Shown piece after piece: positions 7,414 through 16,171 of a stretch of 43,505 bases of DNA. The DNA comes from Clostridiaceae bacterium (GTDB taxonomy: Bacteria > Bacillota > Clostridia > Lachnospirales > Lachnospiraceae): the NCBI GenBank assembly GCA_009911065.1, contig QXWR01000043.1:1-43505 (forward strand), written 5' to 3'. A program made the translations under genes and the position numbers. How positions within the stretch are numbered: the stretch's first letter is position 1; every line of letters starts with the position of its first letter. The notes below the pieces were generated by a model that worked only from the letters and a program-made list of their open reading frames with translations, searched no databases and had not been told where the DNA came from.

Positions 7414-8313
7414 TTGAAGATTGGACTGATAGACGTGGATTCCCATAACTGGCCGAATCTGTGTCTGATGAAGTTATCGGCTTACCATAAGGCAAAAGGG
7501 GATTCCGTGGAATGGTGGAAGCCGGAAGGCAGGTATGATGTGGCTTATAAAAGCAGGGTATTTACAGATACCTATTCCAAAGATACCGTTGAAGTCAGGA
7601 ATGCGGGGATATTAATCAAGGGCGGCACAGGCTACGGCTTGAGGGAAAATCTGCCGGATATGGTCGAGCATAGCTGTCCGGATTACAGCCTGTATCCGCA
7701 GTTTCCTGATACGGCATATGGATTTTTAAGCCGTGGATGCCCCCGGAACTGCGGATTCTGCATTGTCAGCGGCAAGGAAGGGAGAAGGAGCGTACAGACA
7801 GCCGACTTGTCTGAATTTTGGGACGGGCAGAAAGAGATAAAACTGATGGATGCGAACCTTCTTGCCTGCCCGGAGCATGAAAAGCTGATACAGCAGCTTG
7901 CAGACAGCCGTGCATGGGTGGATTTTTCCCAGGGGCTGGATATCCGGCTGGTGAATCCTGACAATGTTTCATTATTGAATAAAGTCCGCACAAAGACAGT
8001 GCATTTTGCATGGGACAATCCGGAAGATGATCTGACCGGATATTTCCAGAAGTTTTTGGAACTGACGGCAATTAAGGATAAACGCAGGCGGCGTGTCTAT
8101 GTGCTGACCAACTATGGGAGTACCCATGAGCAGGATCTGTACCGGGTAAACACCTTACGGCAGATGGGATATGATCCTTATGTGATGGTCTATGACCGTC
8201 CAAATGCGCCGAAGATTACCCGGCAGCTTCAGCGCTGGGGAAATAACAAGCGGATATTTTATACTGTGGAAGATTTTTCAGATTATGCGCCTGTCAGGAA
8301 GGAGGCGGTTTAG
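7414..8313 (+). CDS. Radical SAM protein embedded in the secretion operon
   Basis: The 299-residue protein begins with KIGLIDVDSHNWPNLCLMKLSAY, resembling a Rossmann-like N-terminal domain, and carries the [4Fe-4S] radical SAM motif CPRNCGFC (Cys109, Cys113, Cys116) preceded by YGFLSRG. Later elements (VDFSQGLDIRL, HFAWDN, YVLTNYGST, MVYDRPNAP) fit a TIM-barrel radical SAM core. The substrate is unknown. The start is TTG 7414 behind AAGGAGG at 7402-7408; the longer frame from 7054 overlaps the TrbL-like gene and is not real. Its TAG stop abuts the prgI ATG, so it is co-translated within the conjugation operon. It is not a known structural part of the channel and looks like cargo. Confidence 0.8.
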   Translation: MKIGLIDVDSHNWPNLCLMKLSAYHKAKGDSVEWWKPEGRYDVAYKSRVFTDTYSKDTVEVRNAGILIKGGTGYGLRENLPDMVEHSCPDYSLYPQFPDTAYGFLSRGCPRNCGFCIVSGKEGRRSVQTADLSEFWDGQKEIKLMDANLLACPEHEKLIQQLADSRAWVDFSQGLDIRLVNPDNVSLLNKVRTKTVHFAWDNPEDDLTGYFQKFLELTAIKDKRRRRVYVLTNYGSTHEQDLYRVNTLRQMGYDPYVMVYDRPNAPKITRQLQRWGNNKRIFYTVEDFSDYAPVRKEAV

Positions 8314-8697
8314 ATGGCATTTGTCAGTGTGCCGAAAGATTTGACAAAGATTAAGAATAAGGTGGTCTTAAACCTTACAAAGAGGCAGCTTGTCTGCCTT
8401 GTGGCTGCGGCGGCTGTGGGGCTGCCTTTTTATTTCCTCACAAGAAAATATATCGGGACGAGCAATGCGGCGACAGGCATGGTGCTTCTGATGCTCCCGG
8501 CGTTTTTATTCGCCATGTATGAGAAGGACGGGATGCCGCTTGAGAAGGTTCTGTTAAATATCATCAATGTGAAATTAAAAAAGCCGGCGGTCCGGCGGTA
8601 TGAGATAAAAAATATCTATGAGATGGAGGAAAGAAAAACCATAGCAAAACAGAAGAAAGGGGGAGGGACGCATGGGAAGAAAAAGAAACTCCGGTAA
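8314..8697 (+). CDS. prgI: PrgI-family type IV secretion protein
   Basis: The 127-residue protein starts with a basic amphipathic segment, SVPKDLTKIKNKVVLNLTKRQL, then two membrane helices (about residues 29-46 and 54-70) and a basic tail, as in PrgI proteins of Gram-positive conjugation systems (the functional counterpart of VirB3). GAAGGAGG lies upstream and the ATG directly follows the radical SAM stop. The 3' end overlaps virB4 by 26 bases, the usual PrgI-VirB4 coupling. Confidence 0.88.
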   Translation: MAFVSVPKDLTKIKNKVVLNLTKRQLVCLVAAAAVGLPFYFLTRKYIGTSNAATGMVLLMLPAFLFAMYEKDGMPLEKVLLNIINVKLKKPAVRRYEIKNIYEMEERKTIAKQKKGGGTHGKKKKLR

Positions 8698-10048
8698 CCA
8701 GCGGCATGTGACGGGTAAAGAAGATGCTGTGTTTTTAGATGACTGGCTGGACGGGCCGGAGGATGATTACATAGATTTTGAAAATAATCCGGCTTATTCC
8801 GTGTCAGGCGGCAGGCAGGGCATTCACAGAGAGCTTACCCGCCGTGAGAAGAAGGCGATGGAGAAAGCGGCAAAGGAGGCAGAGAAATTACGGAAGATCC
8901 AGGAGGATGCAGACCGGAAAGCGGAACGGAAAGCCGCCCGTGAAGCAGAAAAAGAAGCGAAGAAGGAGGCGGCAAGGCAGAAAGCGGAGAAAAAGAAAGC
9001 TGTTTCCAGGAGAAAAACGCATCCGATATCGGTGGCGAAGAAATGCAGTACAGGAAATGCGGCATTGCAGAAAGGCACAGGTGCGGCAAAAGCAAAAAAA
9101 GCAAAGGAGAAACAGATTTCCGCACAGCAGTCCATCCCTTACCGGGAGATGGCAAAGGACGGGATCTGCCGGGTGCAGGATAAATATTATTCCAAGACCA
9201 TCCGGTTTTATGACATCAATTACCAGTTGGCGCAGAACGAGGACAAGAACGCTATTTTTGAGAACTGGTGCGATTTCCTCAATTATTTTGACAGTACCAT
9301 CCATTTCCAGTTGTCTTTTGTGAACCATCACAGCAATATGAAAGAGTTTGAATCCATCATCCAGATCAAGCCGCAGAATGATGATTTTGACGATGTGCGG
9401 ATGGAGTACGCACAGATGCTGAAAAATCAGCTTGCAAAGGGCAACAACGGGCTTGTCCGTACCAAATATATCACGTTTGGGATTGAGGCTGACAACATCC
9501 GGGAAGCGAAGCCGAAGCTGGAGCGGATTGAAGCGGACATCCTGAATAACTTTAAGGTGCTTGGCGTATCGGCATATCCCTTAAATGGGGAGGAACGCCT
9601 GCAGGTGCTGTATGAAACCTTCAACCCGGAGGAAAAAACGCCGTTTAAGTTTTCTTATGATAATGTTCTGCGTACCGGGATGGGGACGAAGGATTTCATT
9701 GCGCCCACCAGTTTTGTATTTAAGAACGGGAAGGATTTTCAGATGGGGGATACCCTTGGTGCAGCGTCTTATTTACAGATACTTGCCCCGGAGCTGACGG
9801 ACAAGATGCTTGCGGAATTTCTGGATATGGACAGGAACCTGATTGTAAACCTCCATATCCAGTCCTTAGACCAGATGAAGGCGATCAAGCTGGTGAAAAG
9901 CAAGGTGACGGACATCAACCGGATGAAAATTGAAGAGCAGAAGAAGGCAGTGCGCTCCGGGTACGATATGGACATCATCCCCTCCGACCTCAATACTTAC
10001 GGCGGGGAAGCAAAGCGGCTGTTAGAAGATTTTGCAGTCCCGGAATGA
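8672..10048 (+). CDS. virB4: VirB4-like conjugation ATPase, N-terminal part (gene split by frameshift)
   Basis: The 458-residue ORF contains a Lys/Ala/Glu-rich extension (residues about 45-150), then the VirB4 N-terminal domain (YREMAKDGICRVQDKYYSKTIRFYDINYQ onward). It ends prematurely after EAKRLLEDF because the frame is lost at the four-T run 10030-10033. Intact family members continue with LLED-LQSRNERMF, which is exactly what the following ORF encodes if one T is removed. The start at 8672 has a GGGGGAGGG site. Without the ATPase core this piece alone should not energise secretion. Whether the shift is real or a sequencing artefact is unknown. Confidence 0.88.
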   Translation: MGRKRNSGNQRHVTGKEDAVFLDDWLDGPEDDYIDFENNPAYSVSGGRQGIHRELTRREKKAMEKAAKEAEKLRKIQEDADRKAERKAAREAEKEAKKEAARQKAEKKKAVSRRKTHPISVAKKCSTGNAALQKGTGAAKAKKAKEKQISAQQSIPYREMAKDGICRVQDKYYSKTIRFYDINYQLAQNEDKNAIFENWCDFLNYFDSTIHFQLSFVNHHSNMKEFESIIQIKPQNDDFDDVRMEYAQMLKNQLAKGNNGLVRTKYITFGIEADNIREAKPKLERIEADILNNFKVLGVSAYPLNGEERLQVLYETFNPEEKTPFKFSYDNVLRTGMGTKDFIAPTSFVFKNGKDFQMGDTLGAASYLQILAPELTDKMLAEFLDMDRNLIVNLHIQSLDQMKAIKLVKSKVTDINRMKIEEQKKAVRSGYDMDIIPSDLNTYGGEAKRLLEDFAVPE

Positions 10049-11432
10049 AAGGATGTTCCTTGTGACGGTACTGTTCTTAAATACGGCAAAGACAAAGCAG
10101 GAGCTTGACAATACGATCTTTCAGACGGCGGGTATCGCACAGAAATATAACTGTTCGCTGCGCCGTCTGGATTATATGCAGGAACAGGGATTGATGAGCA
10201 GCGTTCCGTTGGGGCTGAACCTGATTCCGATTAAGCGGGCGCTGACTACCACATCCACGGCAATCTTCGTGCCGTTCACCACGCAGGAATTATTCATGGC
10301 GGGGGAATCTTTGTATTATGGTTTGAACGCACTTTCCAACAACATGATTATGGTAGACCGGAAGAAGCTGAAAAACCCGAACGGCCTGATACTTGGTACG
10401 CCGGGTTCCGGTAAATCTTTCTCTGCAAAACGGGAGATTACCAATGCTTTCTTTGCCACCCAGGATGACATCATTATTGGAGATCCGGAGGGGGAGTATT
10501 ATCCCCTTGTCCATGCGCTCGGCGGGCAGGTGATCCATATTTCCGCCAGCAGCCATGACTATATCAATCCGATGGACATTAACATGGACTATTCGGACGA
10601 TGATAACCCGTTAGGCGTAAAGAGTGATTTTATTTTATCTCTGTGCGAGCTGATCATGGGGGCAAGGAACGGCATTGAAGCGGAGGAAAAATCGGTCATT
10701 GACCGCTGCCTGCCGATTGTGTACCAGAAATATTTTGAACATCCCGTGCCGGAAAATATGCCGGTGCTTGGGGATTTATACCAGTGCCTCCGGGAACAGA
10801 AGGAAGTGCAGGCACAGCGGATTGCGACGGCTTTGGAAATCTATGTAAACGGTTCCCTGAAAGTATTCAACCACCGTACCAATGTGGAACTGCAGAACCG
10901 CATCGTCTGTTTTGACATTAAGGATTTGGGGAAGCAGTTGAAAAAGCTGGGGATGCTGATCGTGCAGGATCAGGTGTGGAACCGGGTGACGGTCAACCGC
11001 ACTGCCTGTAAGTCCACCAGATATTTTATTGACGAGTTCCATCTGCTTTTAAAAGAAGAACAGACGGCGGCGTATTCGGTGGAGATCTGGAAGCGTTTCC
11101 GTAAGTGGGGCGGTATCCCGACAGGCATTACGCAGAACATCAAAGACCTGCTGTCAAGCCGGGAGATTGAGAATATTTTTGAAAACTCGGACTTTATTTA
11201 TATGCTGAACCAGGCGGCGGGGGACAGGCAGATTCTGGCGAAGCAGCTTAATATTTCTCCGCATCAGTTATCCTATGTGACGAACAGCGGGGAGGGTGAA
11301 GGGCTGATTTTTTATGGGAATACCATCATCCCATTCAAAGATAAGTTTGATAAATCGCTGCGCCTCTATGCTTTGATGACAACCAAATTGTCGGATTTGG
11401 AGGAGAACCGGGAAAGGGGGGATAATCCATAA
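10032..11432 (+). CDS. virB4: VirB4-like conjugation ATPase, C-terminal ATPase part (frame +1 to the N-terminal part)
   Basis: The frame continues the VirB4 sequence as QSRNERMFLVTVLFLNTA and contains Walker A GTPGSGKS (about residue 122), ISASSHDYINPMD, and the Walker B-like STRYFIDEFHLLL (about residue 330), followed by the family's TGITQNIKDLL and FIYMLNQA motifs. It overlaps the N-terminal ORF by 17 bases. A TTG at 10032 is the first possible start, without a ribosome site; ATG 10053 is another. It most likely belongs to one VirB4 gene of about 920 codons. The stop at 11430-11432 overlaps the former methyltransferase start. Confidence 0.88.
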   Translation: MQSRNERMFLVTVLFLNTAKTKQELDNTIFQTAGIAQKYNCSLRRLDYMQEQGLMSSVPLGLNLIPIKRALTTTSTAIFVPFTTQELFMAGESLYYGLNALSNNMIMVDRKKLKNPNGLILGTPGSGKSFSAKREITNAFFATQDDIIIGDPEGEYYPLVHALGGQVIHISASSHDYINPMDINMDYSDDDNPLGVKSDFILSLCELIMGARNGIEAEEKSVIDRCLPIVYQKYFEHPVPENMPVLGDLYQCLREQKEVQAQRIATALEIYVNGSLKVFNHRTNVELQNRIVCFDIKDLGKQLKKLGMLIVQDQVWNRVTVNRTACKSTRYFIDEFHLLLKEEQTAAYSVEIWKRFRKWGGIPTGITQNIKDLLSSREIENIFENSDFIYMLNQAAGDRQILAKQLNISPHQLSYVTNSGEGEGLIFYGNTIIPFKDKFDKSLRLYALMTTKLSDLEENRERGDNP

Positions 11433-12334
11433 AGCAATTAACACACCTTAGCCTGTTTACAGGCATTGGCGGCATTGACCTTGCCGCCGAAGCCGCAGGC
11501 TTTACAACCGTCTGCCAGTGTGAGTGGGCAGACTACCCTACGGCCGTTTTGGAACGGCATTGGCCAAACGTGCCGCGTTTCAGGGATATACATACATTGA
11601 CAAAGGAGGCTTTTTATGACCGGACAGGACAGACAGAACTTACACTGCTCTCAGGGGGATTCCCCTGCCAGCCATTCTCTGCCATCGGCCCCAAAAGAGG
11701 TTTTGCAGACGCCCGTTACCTCTGGCCGGAAATGTGCCGCATTATTGAGGAACTGCGGCCCCATTACGTGCTTGGCGAAAATGTTGCTAATTTCATCAAT
11801 ATGGGGCTCCACAAAACGCTCTCTGACCTGGCAAAGGCGGGATATGACGTCTGGACATTCGTACTTCCTGCTTGCGCCGTCGGTGCGTGGCATGAGCGGA
11901 AGCGAACTTTCATCGTGGGGGTTGATGTTTCCCACTCCTCTTGCATCCGATACGGGAACACGGAGACGTGTATGGGTGACATTTTCTCCGAAAGGGGCAT
12001 TTCGCCGTCAGAAAGCAAACGGGGAATATTGGTCGGCAAGTCTGTCGGAAGCGGTGTATTTTCTGAATCCGGGGACGGACGCATCCATGCGGATCAACCC
12101 GGAATGGGTGGAATGGATGATGGGCTTCCCGAAGGGATGGACGGAAAACGTATCTGGGGCATAGAGCCGCCGTACATACCACGTTTATGCTTAGATGTAA
12201 AAGATCGGAGTAAACGCCTTAAAACATTGGGGAATGCCGTTGTGCCGGCACAGGTGTATCCAATTTTAAGATATATTGCAGATATAGAAACAGGGAAATG
12301 CGCCAGGTGGTGTGTTTGGGGAGATGGCGTATGA
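11429..12334 (+). pseudogene. DNA (cytosine-5) methyltransferase, degraded
   Basis: All main C5-methyltransferase motifs are visible: LSLFTGIGGIDLA (I), GGFPCQPFS with the catalytic Cys (IV), GENV (VI), HERKRTFIV (VIII), NPEWVEWMMGFPKGW (IX) and LGNAVVPAQ (X). Motifs I-VIII and X are in one frame but IX lies in the next frame (about 11918-12160), so two compensating shifts are present: one extra G near 11917-11921 and one missing G near 12160. The expected start reads ATA (11429-11431) rather than ATG, with no other start nearby. Probably a modification gene that protected the ICE from restriction in new hosts, now inactive. It follows virB4 as cargo in the operon. Confidence 0.75.
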
Positions 12335-13122
12335 AACGATGGATTGCAGGAATAGTGTTGCTCTGCTCCATACTCCTGTTAAGCGTCAGCGGATATTTCC
12401 TTGCAGATATGTTTATGCGGGAGAAAAAGGATGATGCATTGCAGGAACAGTTAAAAGAAATCTATGAAGATTCCAGAAGTGGGGAAACGAATGAAACATC
12501 AAAAAGAGAGGGGGCTGGAGATTCGGACGATGGGACGGTTTCCCCTTCGGTTCATCCGGGCCTGCTTGCACTGCACAGGGAAAACCCGGACTGTATCGGC
12601 TGGATCAGTATAGAAGGTACAGCCATTGATTATCCGGTCATGTATCACCCTGCAGAAGAAAACTATTATCTCCACCGGGATTTTTATGGGGAGTATTCTG
12701 CGAATGGATGTCTGTTTTTGTCAGAATTGTGCGATCCCTATACAAGCGATAACCGGATTATCTACGGACACCATATGAACAGTGGGAAGATGTTCGCAGC
12801 ACTGGATCAGTACAAGGACAGCGCATTTTATTTGGAACATCCATTGATTTCCTACAATACATTACGGGGCAGCGAAACCTATCAGATTTTTGCTGTATTC
12901 TGTACGCCGGTATATACGGGAAATGATTTTCCCTACTATACTTTTACAAAGGCGGAGGATGCGGCGGATTGTCAGAGATACATCAAAGCAGTCAAAGAAC
13001 GGGCGCTTTATGATACGGGGATTTCGGCAGTTTTCGGGGATAAGCTGCTGACTTTATCCACCTGTGAGTATTCCCAAAAGAATGGAAGGATGGTGGTCAT
13101 GGCAAAGAAGATCAGACAGTAA
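12331..13122 (+). CDS. srtB: Class B sortase
   Basis: The 263-residue membrane-anchored transpeptidase has an N-terminal signal anchor (residues about 4-28), a linker, and a sortase domain with His in IIYGHHMN (His147/148), catalytic Cys245 in LSTCEY and Arg253 in NGRMVVM, the class B arrangement. It would attach a surface protein of the conjugation apparatus to peptidoglycan; no clear sortase substrate with a C-terminal sorting signal is seen in this window. The ATG at 12331 follows GGGGAG at the usual distance and overlaps the methyltransferase remnant by four bases. Confidence 0.9.
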   Translation: MKRWIAGIVLLCSILLLSVSGYFLADMFMREKKDDALQEQLKEIYEDSRSGETNETSKREGAGDSDDGTVSPSVHPGLLALHRENPDCIGWISIEGTAIDYPVMYHPAEENYYLHRDFYGEYSANGCLFLSELCDPYTSDNRIIYGHHMNSGKMFAALDQYKDSAFYLEHPLISYNTLRGSETYQIFAVFCTPVYTGNDFPYYTFTKAEDAADCQRYIKAVKERALYDTGISAVFGDKLLTLSTCEYSQKNGRMVVMAKKIRQ

Positions 13123-13137
13123 ACAGATTTATATATA

Positions 13138-13160
13138 CTTTGCGACACCGTGTCGCAAAG
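13138..13160 (+). promoter_or_regulatory. Perfect hairpin between sortase and NlpC/P60 genes
   Basis: A 10-bp perfect stem CTTTGCGACA (13138-13147) / TGTCGCAAAG (13151-13160) with a 3-base loop lies 25 bases before the next start codon. No T run follows, so it is more likely an operator or an mRNA structure than a terminator. Confidence 0.45.
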
Positions 13161-13184
13161 TTGGATAGTGAAAGGAACAGCGAT

Positions 13185-15776
13185 ATGCGGGAGCATGAAT
13201 ATAAAGCGAGAGATAAGACGGTCAATAAAATGAGCCGTGACGGTCTGGTGGAGGAAAATCTGCAGAAGAAAGATTCCGTCCGGGTAAGCCGGAGGGAGCT
13301 GGATGATCTTACACTGCCCGGACAGGCAGCGGATTCCATGAACTTCCAAAAGGGAGCGGCAGATTCTAACAGGCATGGGCATAGGGATAATATTTCTACT
13401 GATGCGGGAAATCCTACAAAGTCAGGCAGATGGCAACGACAGTCTGCAAAAAGGCGGCAGTTGTATGAAACACAGGCAAAGAATATTGTGTCTGAACCGG
13501 CAGGTGATCCAGTATTCGGATTGCCCGTCCAGCTTTCGCCGGAAAACCATACCGATTCCGTGCAGGGGCCGGACAGCGGCGGAGATGCGGAAACGGAAGT
13601 CCCAGGGGCAGGATCAGACAGCAGGCTGGCGGAACATTCCTCACGGATGGGGAGTATCCGGGGGCATCCCTCCAATAGTAAAAACTATGCGGAAGCTGTG
13701 GTGGAAACAAGCCACATCCGGAAGAAAAAGCTGGTGCAGCCACAGTTCAGAAAAGTGGATGGACAGCAGGAAGGCGATACAGACGGCAGTAGGGATTCCG
13801 GGAAAAAGGATGTACGGTATCGGGAAACATCAGGGGATGCAGGGGAAACCTTAAATTCTGCCCGTGAAAATATAAAGAAAAAGCAGAAACGGGAGCAGAT
13901 ACATAAGGAACAGAAAAAACAGGCGTCCCGGCTTTCCTTTGGTGATGATGAAAACAGTATGGTACATGGCGCTGGCATGGGAATCAGTAAAAAGGCTGCG
14001 TCTGCGGCATCCCATTCCATGTCCGCCTATGCACATGGAAAAGTGCATGAAGCAGAGCAGGAAAATTCAGCGGCAGAGGGCGCACATCGGGCGGAGGTCA
14101 TGGCGGAACATTCCCTGCGCTATGCCATGCGTTCCTCCCGACGGATGGTGCAGCGGAAACTCTCCCGGTGGCAGGAATCTCCGGCAGAGGCAGGCGTAAA
14201 GAGCCGCCTGCAGTTTGAATCTGCACAGGAAACGGCAGAATCTGTGGGGAAGCGGTTAGGGGAAGCGGAACAGGCAGAGAAAATAATCCGGAAAAAGTTT
14301 TGGCAGAAACAGAGGATAAAAAAATCTTATCAGGCGGCAAAGAGAGGGGAGAAAACGACAGCGGAAGCGGCAAAAGCCACGCAATCTGTATTTGACAAGA
14401 TCAAAAGCAAGGCGGCATCCGTCTTGAAAAATAATAAAGGGATCTTTGGGGCAGCGGCAGTCATAGGGCTGCTTTTTTTGATGCTTTCAGCAGGCCTGTC
14501 AAGCTGCAGCGCTATGGTTGAGGGCGCATCTTCCAGTATTATCGGCACCACCTACCCAAGTACGGATGAAGATATTTACGATACGGAAAATGCTTATGCG
14601 GCATTGGAAGCCGCCTTAAACCGCCAGGTCAACAACATGGAATCCACCCATCCGGGGTATGACGAATACTGGTACCAGGTAGATGAGATTTCCCACAATC
14701 CTTATCATCTGATTTCCTATTTCACTGCGAAATATGGGGAGTTTACTTACGGGCAGGTAAAAGACGAAGTGGAAGAAATTTTCCGGGAGCAATACAGCCT
14801 GCATGTGGATGAAGTCAATGATACGGTAACGGAGACAAAGACCGTGCGTGTCGGGGAATCTTTGGGGCAGGTGGTAACGAGTGGGTATTGCAATTGTTCC
14901 ATCTGCTGCGGCGTATGGTCAGGCGGGCCGACAGCCAGCGGCGCATATCCAACGGCAAACCATACAATAGCGGTAGATGCTGCCAATCCCTTTGTACCGA
15001 TGGGGACAAAGGTCGTGATGAACGGTGTGGAGTATGTGGTGGAGGACACAGGGGCATTTGCACGGTATGGAGTGCAGTTTGATATTTATTATGACAGCCA
15101 TTCCGCTGCGTCTGCCCACGGGCATAAGACATGGGAAGCGTTTATTGCGGATGATAATGGAAGCCGGGAAGTGGAAGTGACCACGACGGAAGTGATTAAC
15201 CGCCTGGAGGTGACGCTGACGAACCACAACCTGGATACCGTCCTGCGGAGCCGGATGGATGAAAATGAGGAAAAGCGGTATGACCTTTACAATGGGACTT
15301 ACGGCAACCGGAATTATTTATTTGATGTAGGGAGTTTGCCCGGTGGTTCCGGTGCGGATGGCTATGGGTATGAAATCCCGTCAGAAGCATTGTCGGATGA
15401 AAAATTTGCAAAAATGATTCATGAAGCAGAAAAATATTTAGGACGTCCTTATGTTTGGGGCGGAGCTTCGCCGAGTACCGGGTTTGACTGCTCCGGCTTT
15501 GTCAGTTGGGTGATCAATAACTGCGGGAATGGGTGGAATGTAGGAAGGCAGACAGCGGAAGGTCTGTGTGGATGCTGCGCTTATGTACCGCCTGCACAAG
15601 CGAAACCGGGGGATCTGATCTTCTTCCAGAATACTTACCCAACATCCGGTGCAAGCCATGTAGGAATCTATGTGGGCAACAATATGATGCTCCACTGCGG
15701 TGACCCAATCCAATACACAAACATAAGTTCTTCGTACTGGCAGCAACATCTGCTCGGATTTGGCAGGCTGCCTTAA
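13185..15776 (+). CDS. NlpC/P60 peptidoglycan hydrolase of the conjugation system (CD1108-type)
   Basis: The 863-residue protein opens cell wall for the mating channel. It has a long charged cytoplasmic N-terminal part (starting with EYKARDKTVNKMSRDGLVEEN, as in relatives), one membrane helix (about residues 425-445, GIFGAAAVIGLLFLMLSAG), an extracellular segment, a 3D-type domain (SGYCNCSICCG ... VVEDTGAFARYGVQFDIYYDSH, about residues 566-640), and a C-terminal NlpC/P60 domain with Cys769 in FDCSGFV and His825 in SHVGIYVG. ATG 13185 is preferred over the upstream TTG frame because of GAAAGGAAC before it and the conserved N-terminus. The 370 bases after it are non-coding and carry a repeat array. 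Confidence 0.88.
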   Translation: MREHEYKARDKTVNKMSRDGLVEENLQKKDSVRVSRRELDDLTLPGQAADSMNFQKGAADSNRHGHRDNISTDAGNPTKSGRWQRQSAKRRQLYETQAKNIVSEPAGDPVFGLPVQLSPENHTDSVQGPDSGGDAETEVPGAGSDSRLAEHSSRMGSIRGHPSNSKNYAEAVVETSHIRKKKLVQPQFRKVDGQQEGDTDGSRDSGKKDVRYRETSGDAGETLNSARENIKKKQKREQIHKEQKKQASRLSFGDDENSMVHGAGMGISKKAASAASHSMSAYAHGKVHEAEQENSAAEGAHRAEVMAEHSLRYAMRSSRRMVQRKLSRWQESPAEAGVKSRLQFESAQETAESVGKRLGEAEQAEKIIRKKFWQKQRIKKSYQAAKRGEKTTAEAAKATQSVFDKIKSKAASVLKNNKGIFGAAAVIGLLFLMLSAGLSSCSAMVEGASSSIIGTTYPSTDEDIYDTENAYAALEAALNRQVNNMESTHPGYDEYWYQVDEISHNPYHLISYFTAKYGEFTYGQVKDEVEEIFREQYSLHVDEVNDTVTETKTVRVGESLGQVVTSGYCNCSICCGVWSGGPTASGAYPTANHTIAVDAANPFVPMGTKVVMNGVEYVVEDTGAFARYGVQFDIYYDSHSAASAHGHKTWEAFIADDNGSREVEVTTTEVINRLEVTLTNHNLDTVLRSRMDENEEKRYDLYNGTYGNRNYLFDVGSLPGGSGADGYGYEIPSEALSDEKFAKMIHEAEKYLGRPYVWGGASPSTGFDCSGFVSWVINNCGNGWNVGRQTAEGLCGCCAYVPPAQAKPGDLIFFQNTYPTSGASHVGIYVGNNMMLHCGDPIQYTNISSSYWQQHLLGFGRLP

Positions 15777-15792
15777 AAACGCAGTTGTTGAG

Positions 15793-16151
15793 TGACAATT
15801 ATAACTGATAAAGTTGCAAAAAAGATTGATAATTTACAATTAAAAATGATAAAAGCTGTTCTGACAAAAAAGTGACAAATAGCTTGATAAAAACAGTATG
15901 AAAATGACAATTATGATTGATAATGTGGGGCTGTTTCTAAAGCGCATATCTACTCGCAAAAAGTATTTTAGTGTGATTGCGTTTAAGTGCAGCCTTGCTT
16001 TTATGCCGGATGAAACCAAAAGGTATTTTATCAAACATAATTGTAAAAATCGTGCCGGAAATTATCAGTTTTAATTGTAAACAGACAGCAGTTTCGGAGT
16101 GACAATAAAGTCTGATAATAACGCAGGAACAATGACAATGATATTTGATAA
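15793..16151 (+). repeat. Nine copies of a 19-bp repeat, T(G/T)ACAA-N7-TGATAA
   Basis: Direct copies start at 15793, 15814 (TTGCAA variant), 15834, 15873 (spacer of 6), 15905, 16100 and 16133; inverted copies occupy 16028-16046 and 16062-16080. An extra TGACAA half-site is at 15862. Spacer length is 7 in all but one, and spacer sequence is A/T-rich (often TTAWRAY). The array occupies the whole AT-rich non-coding stretch between the NlpC/P60 and DUF4315 genes. It could be an iteron-type origin, a partition site or multiple operators. The middle (about 15925-16025) has no copy and no gene I can support. Confidence 0.75.
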
Positions 16152-16171
16152 CAGAAACCGAGGTGGTGAAC

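Noticed and set aside
8778..9323. 181-codon Arg/Lys-rich ORF overlapping virB4
   Set aside because: It arises from reading the Lys/Ala/Glu-rich VirB4 extension out of frame; unlike the nested tnpV-like gene it matches no family.
10022..10050. Programmed ribosomal frameshift in virB4
   Set aside because: GAT TTT GCA is not a recognised +1 slippery site, no stimulatory stop or internal Shine-Dalgarno is placed for it, and the change is a simple one-base insertion in a T run.
15793..16151. CRISPR array
   Set aside because: Repeat units are only 19 bp with a degenerate centre, two copies are inverted, spacings vary and no cas genes are present.
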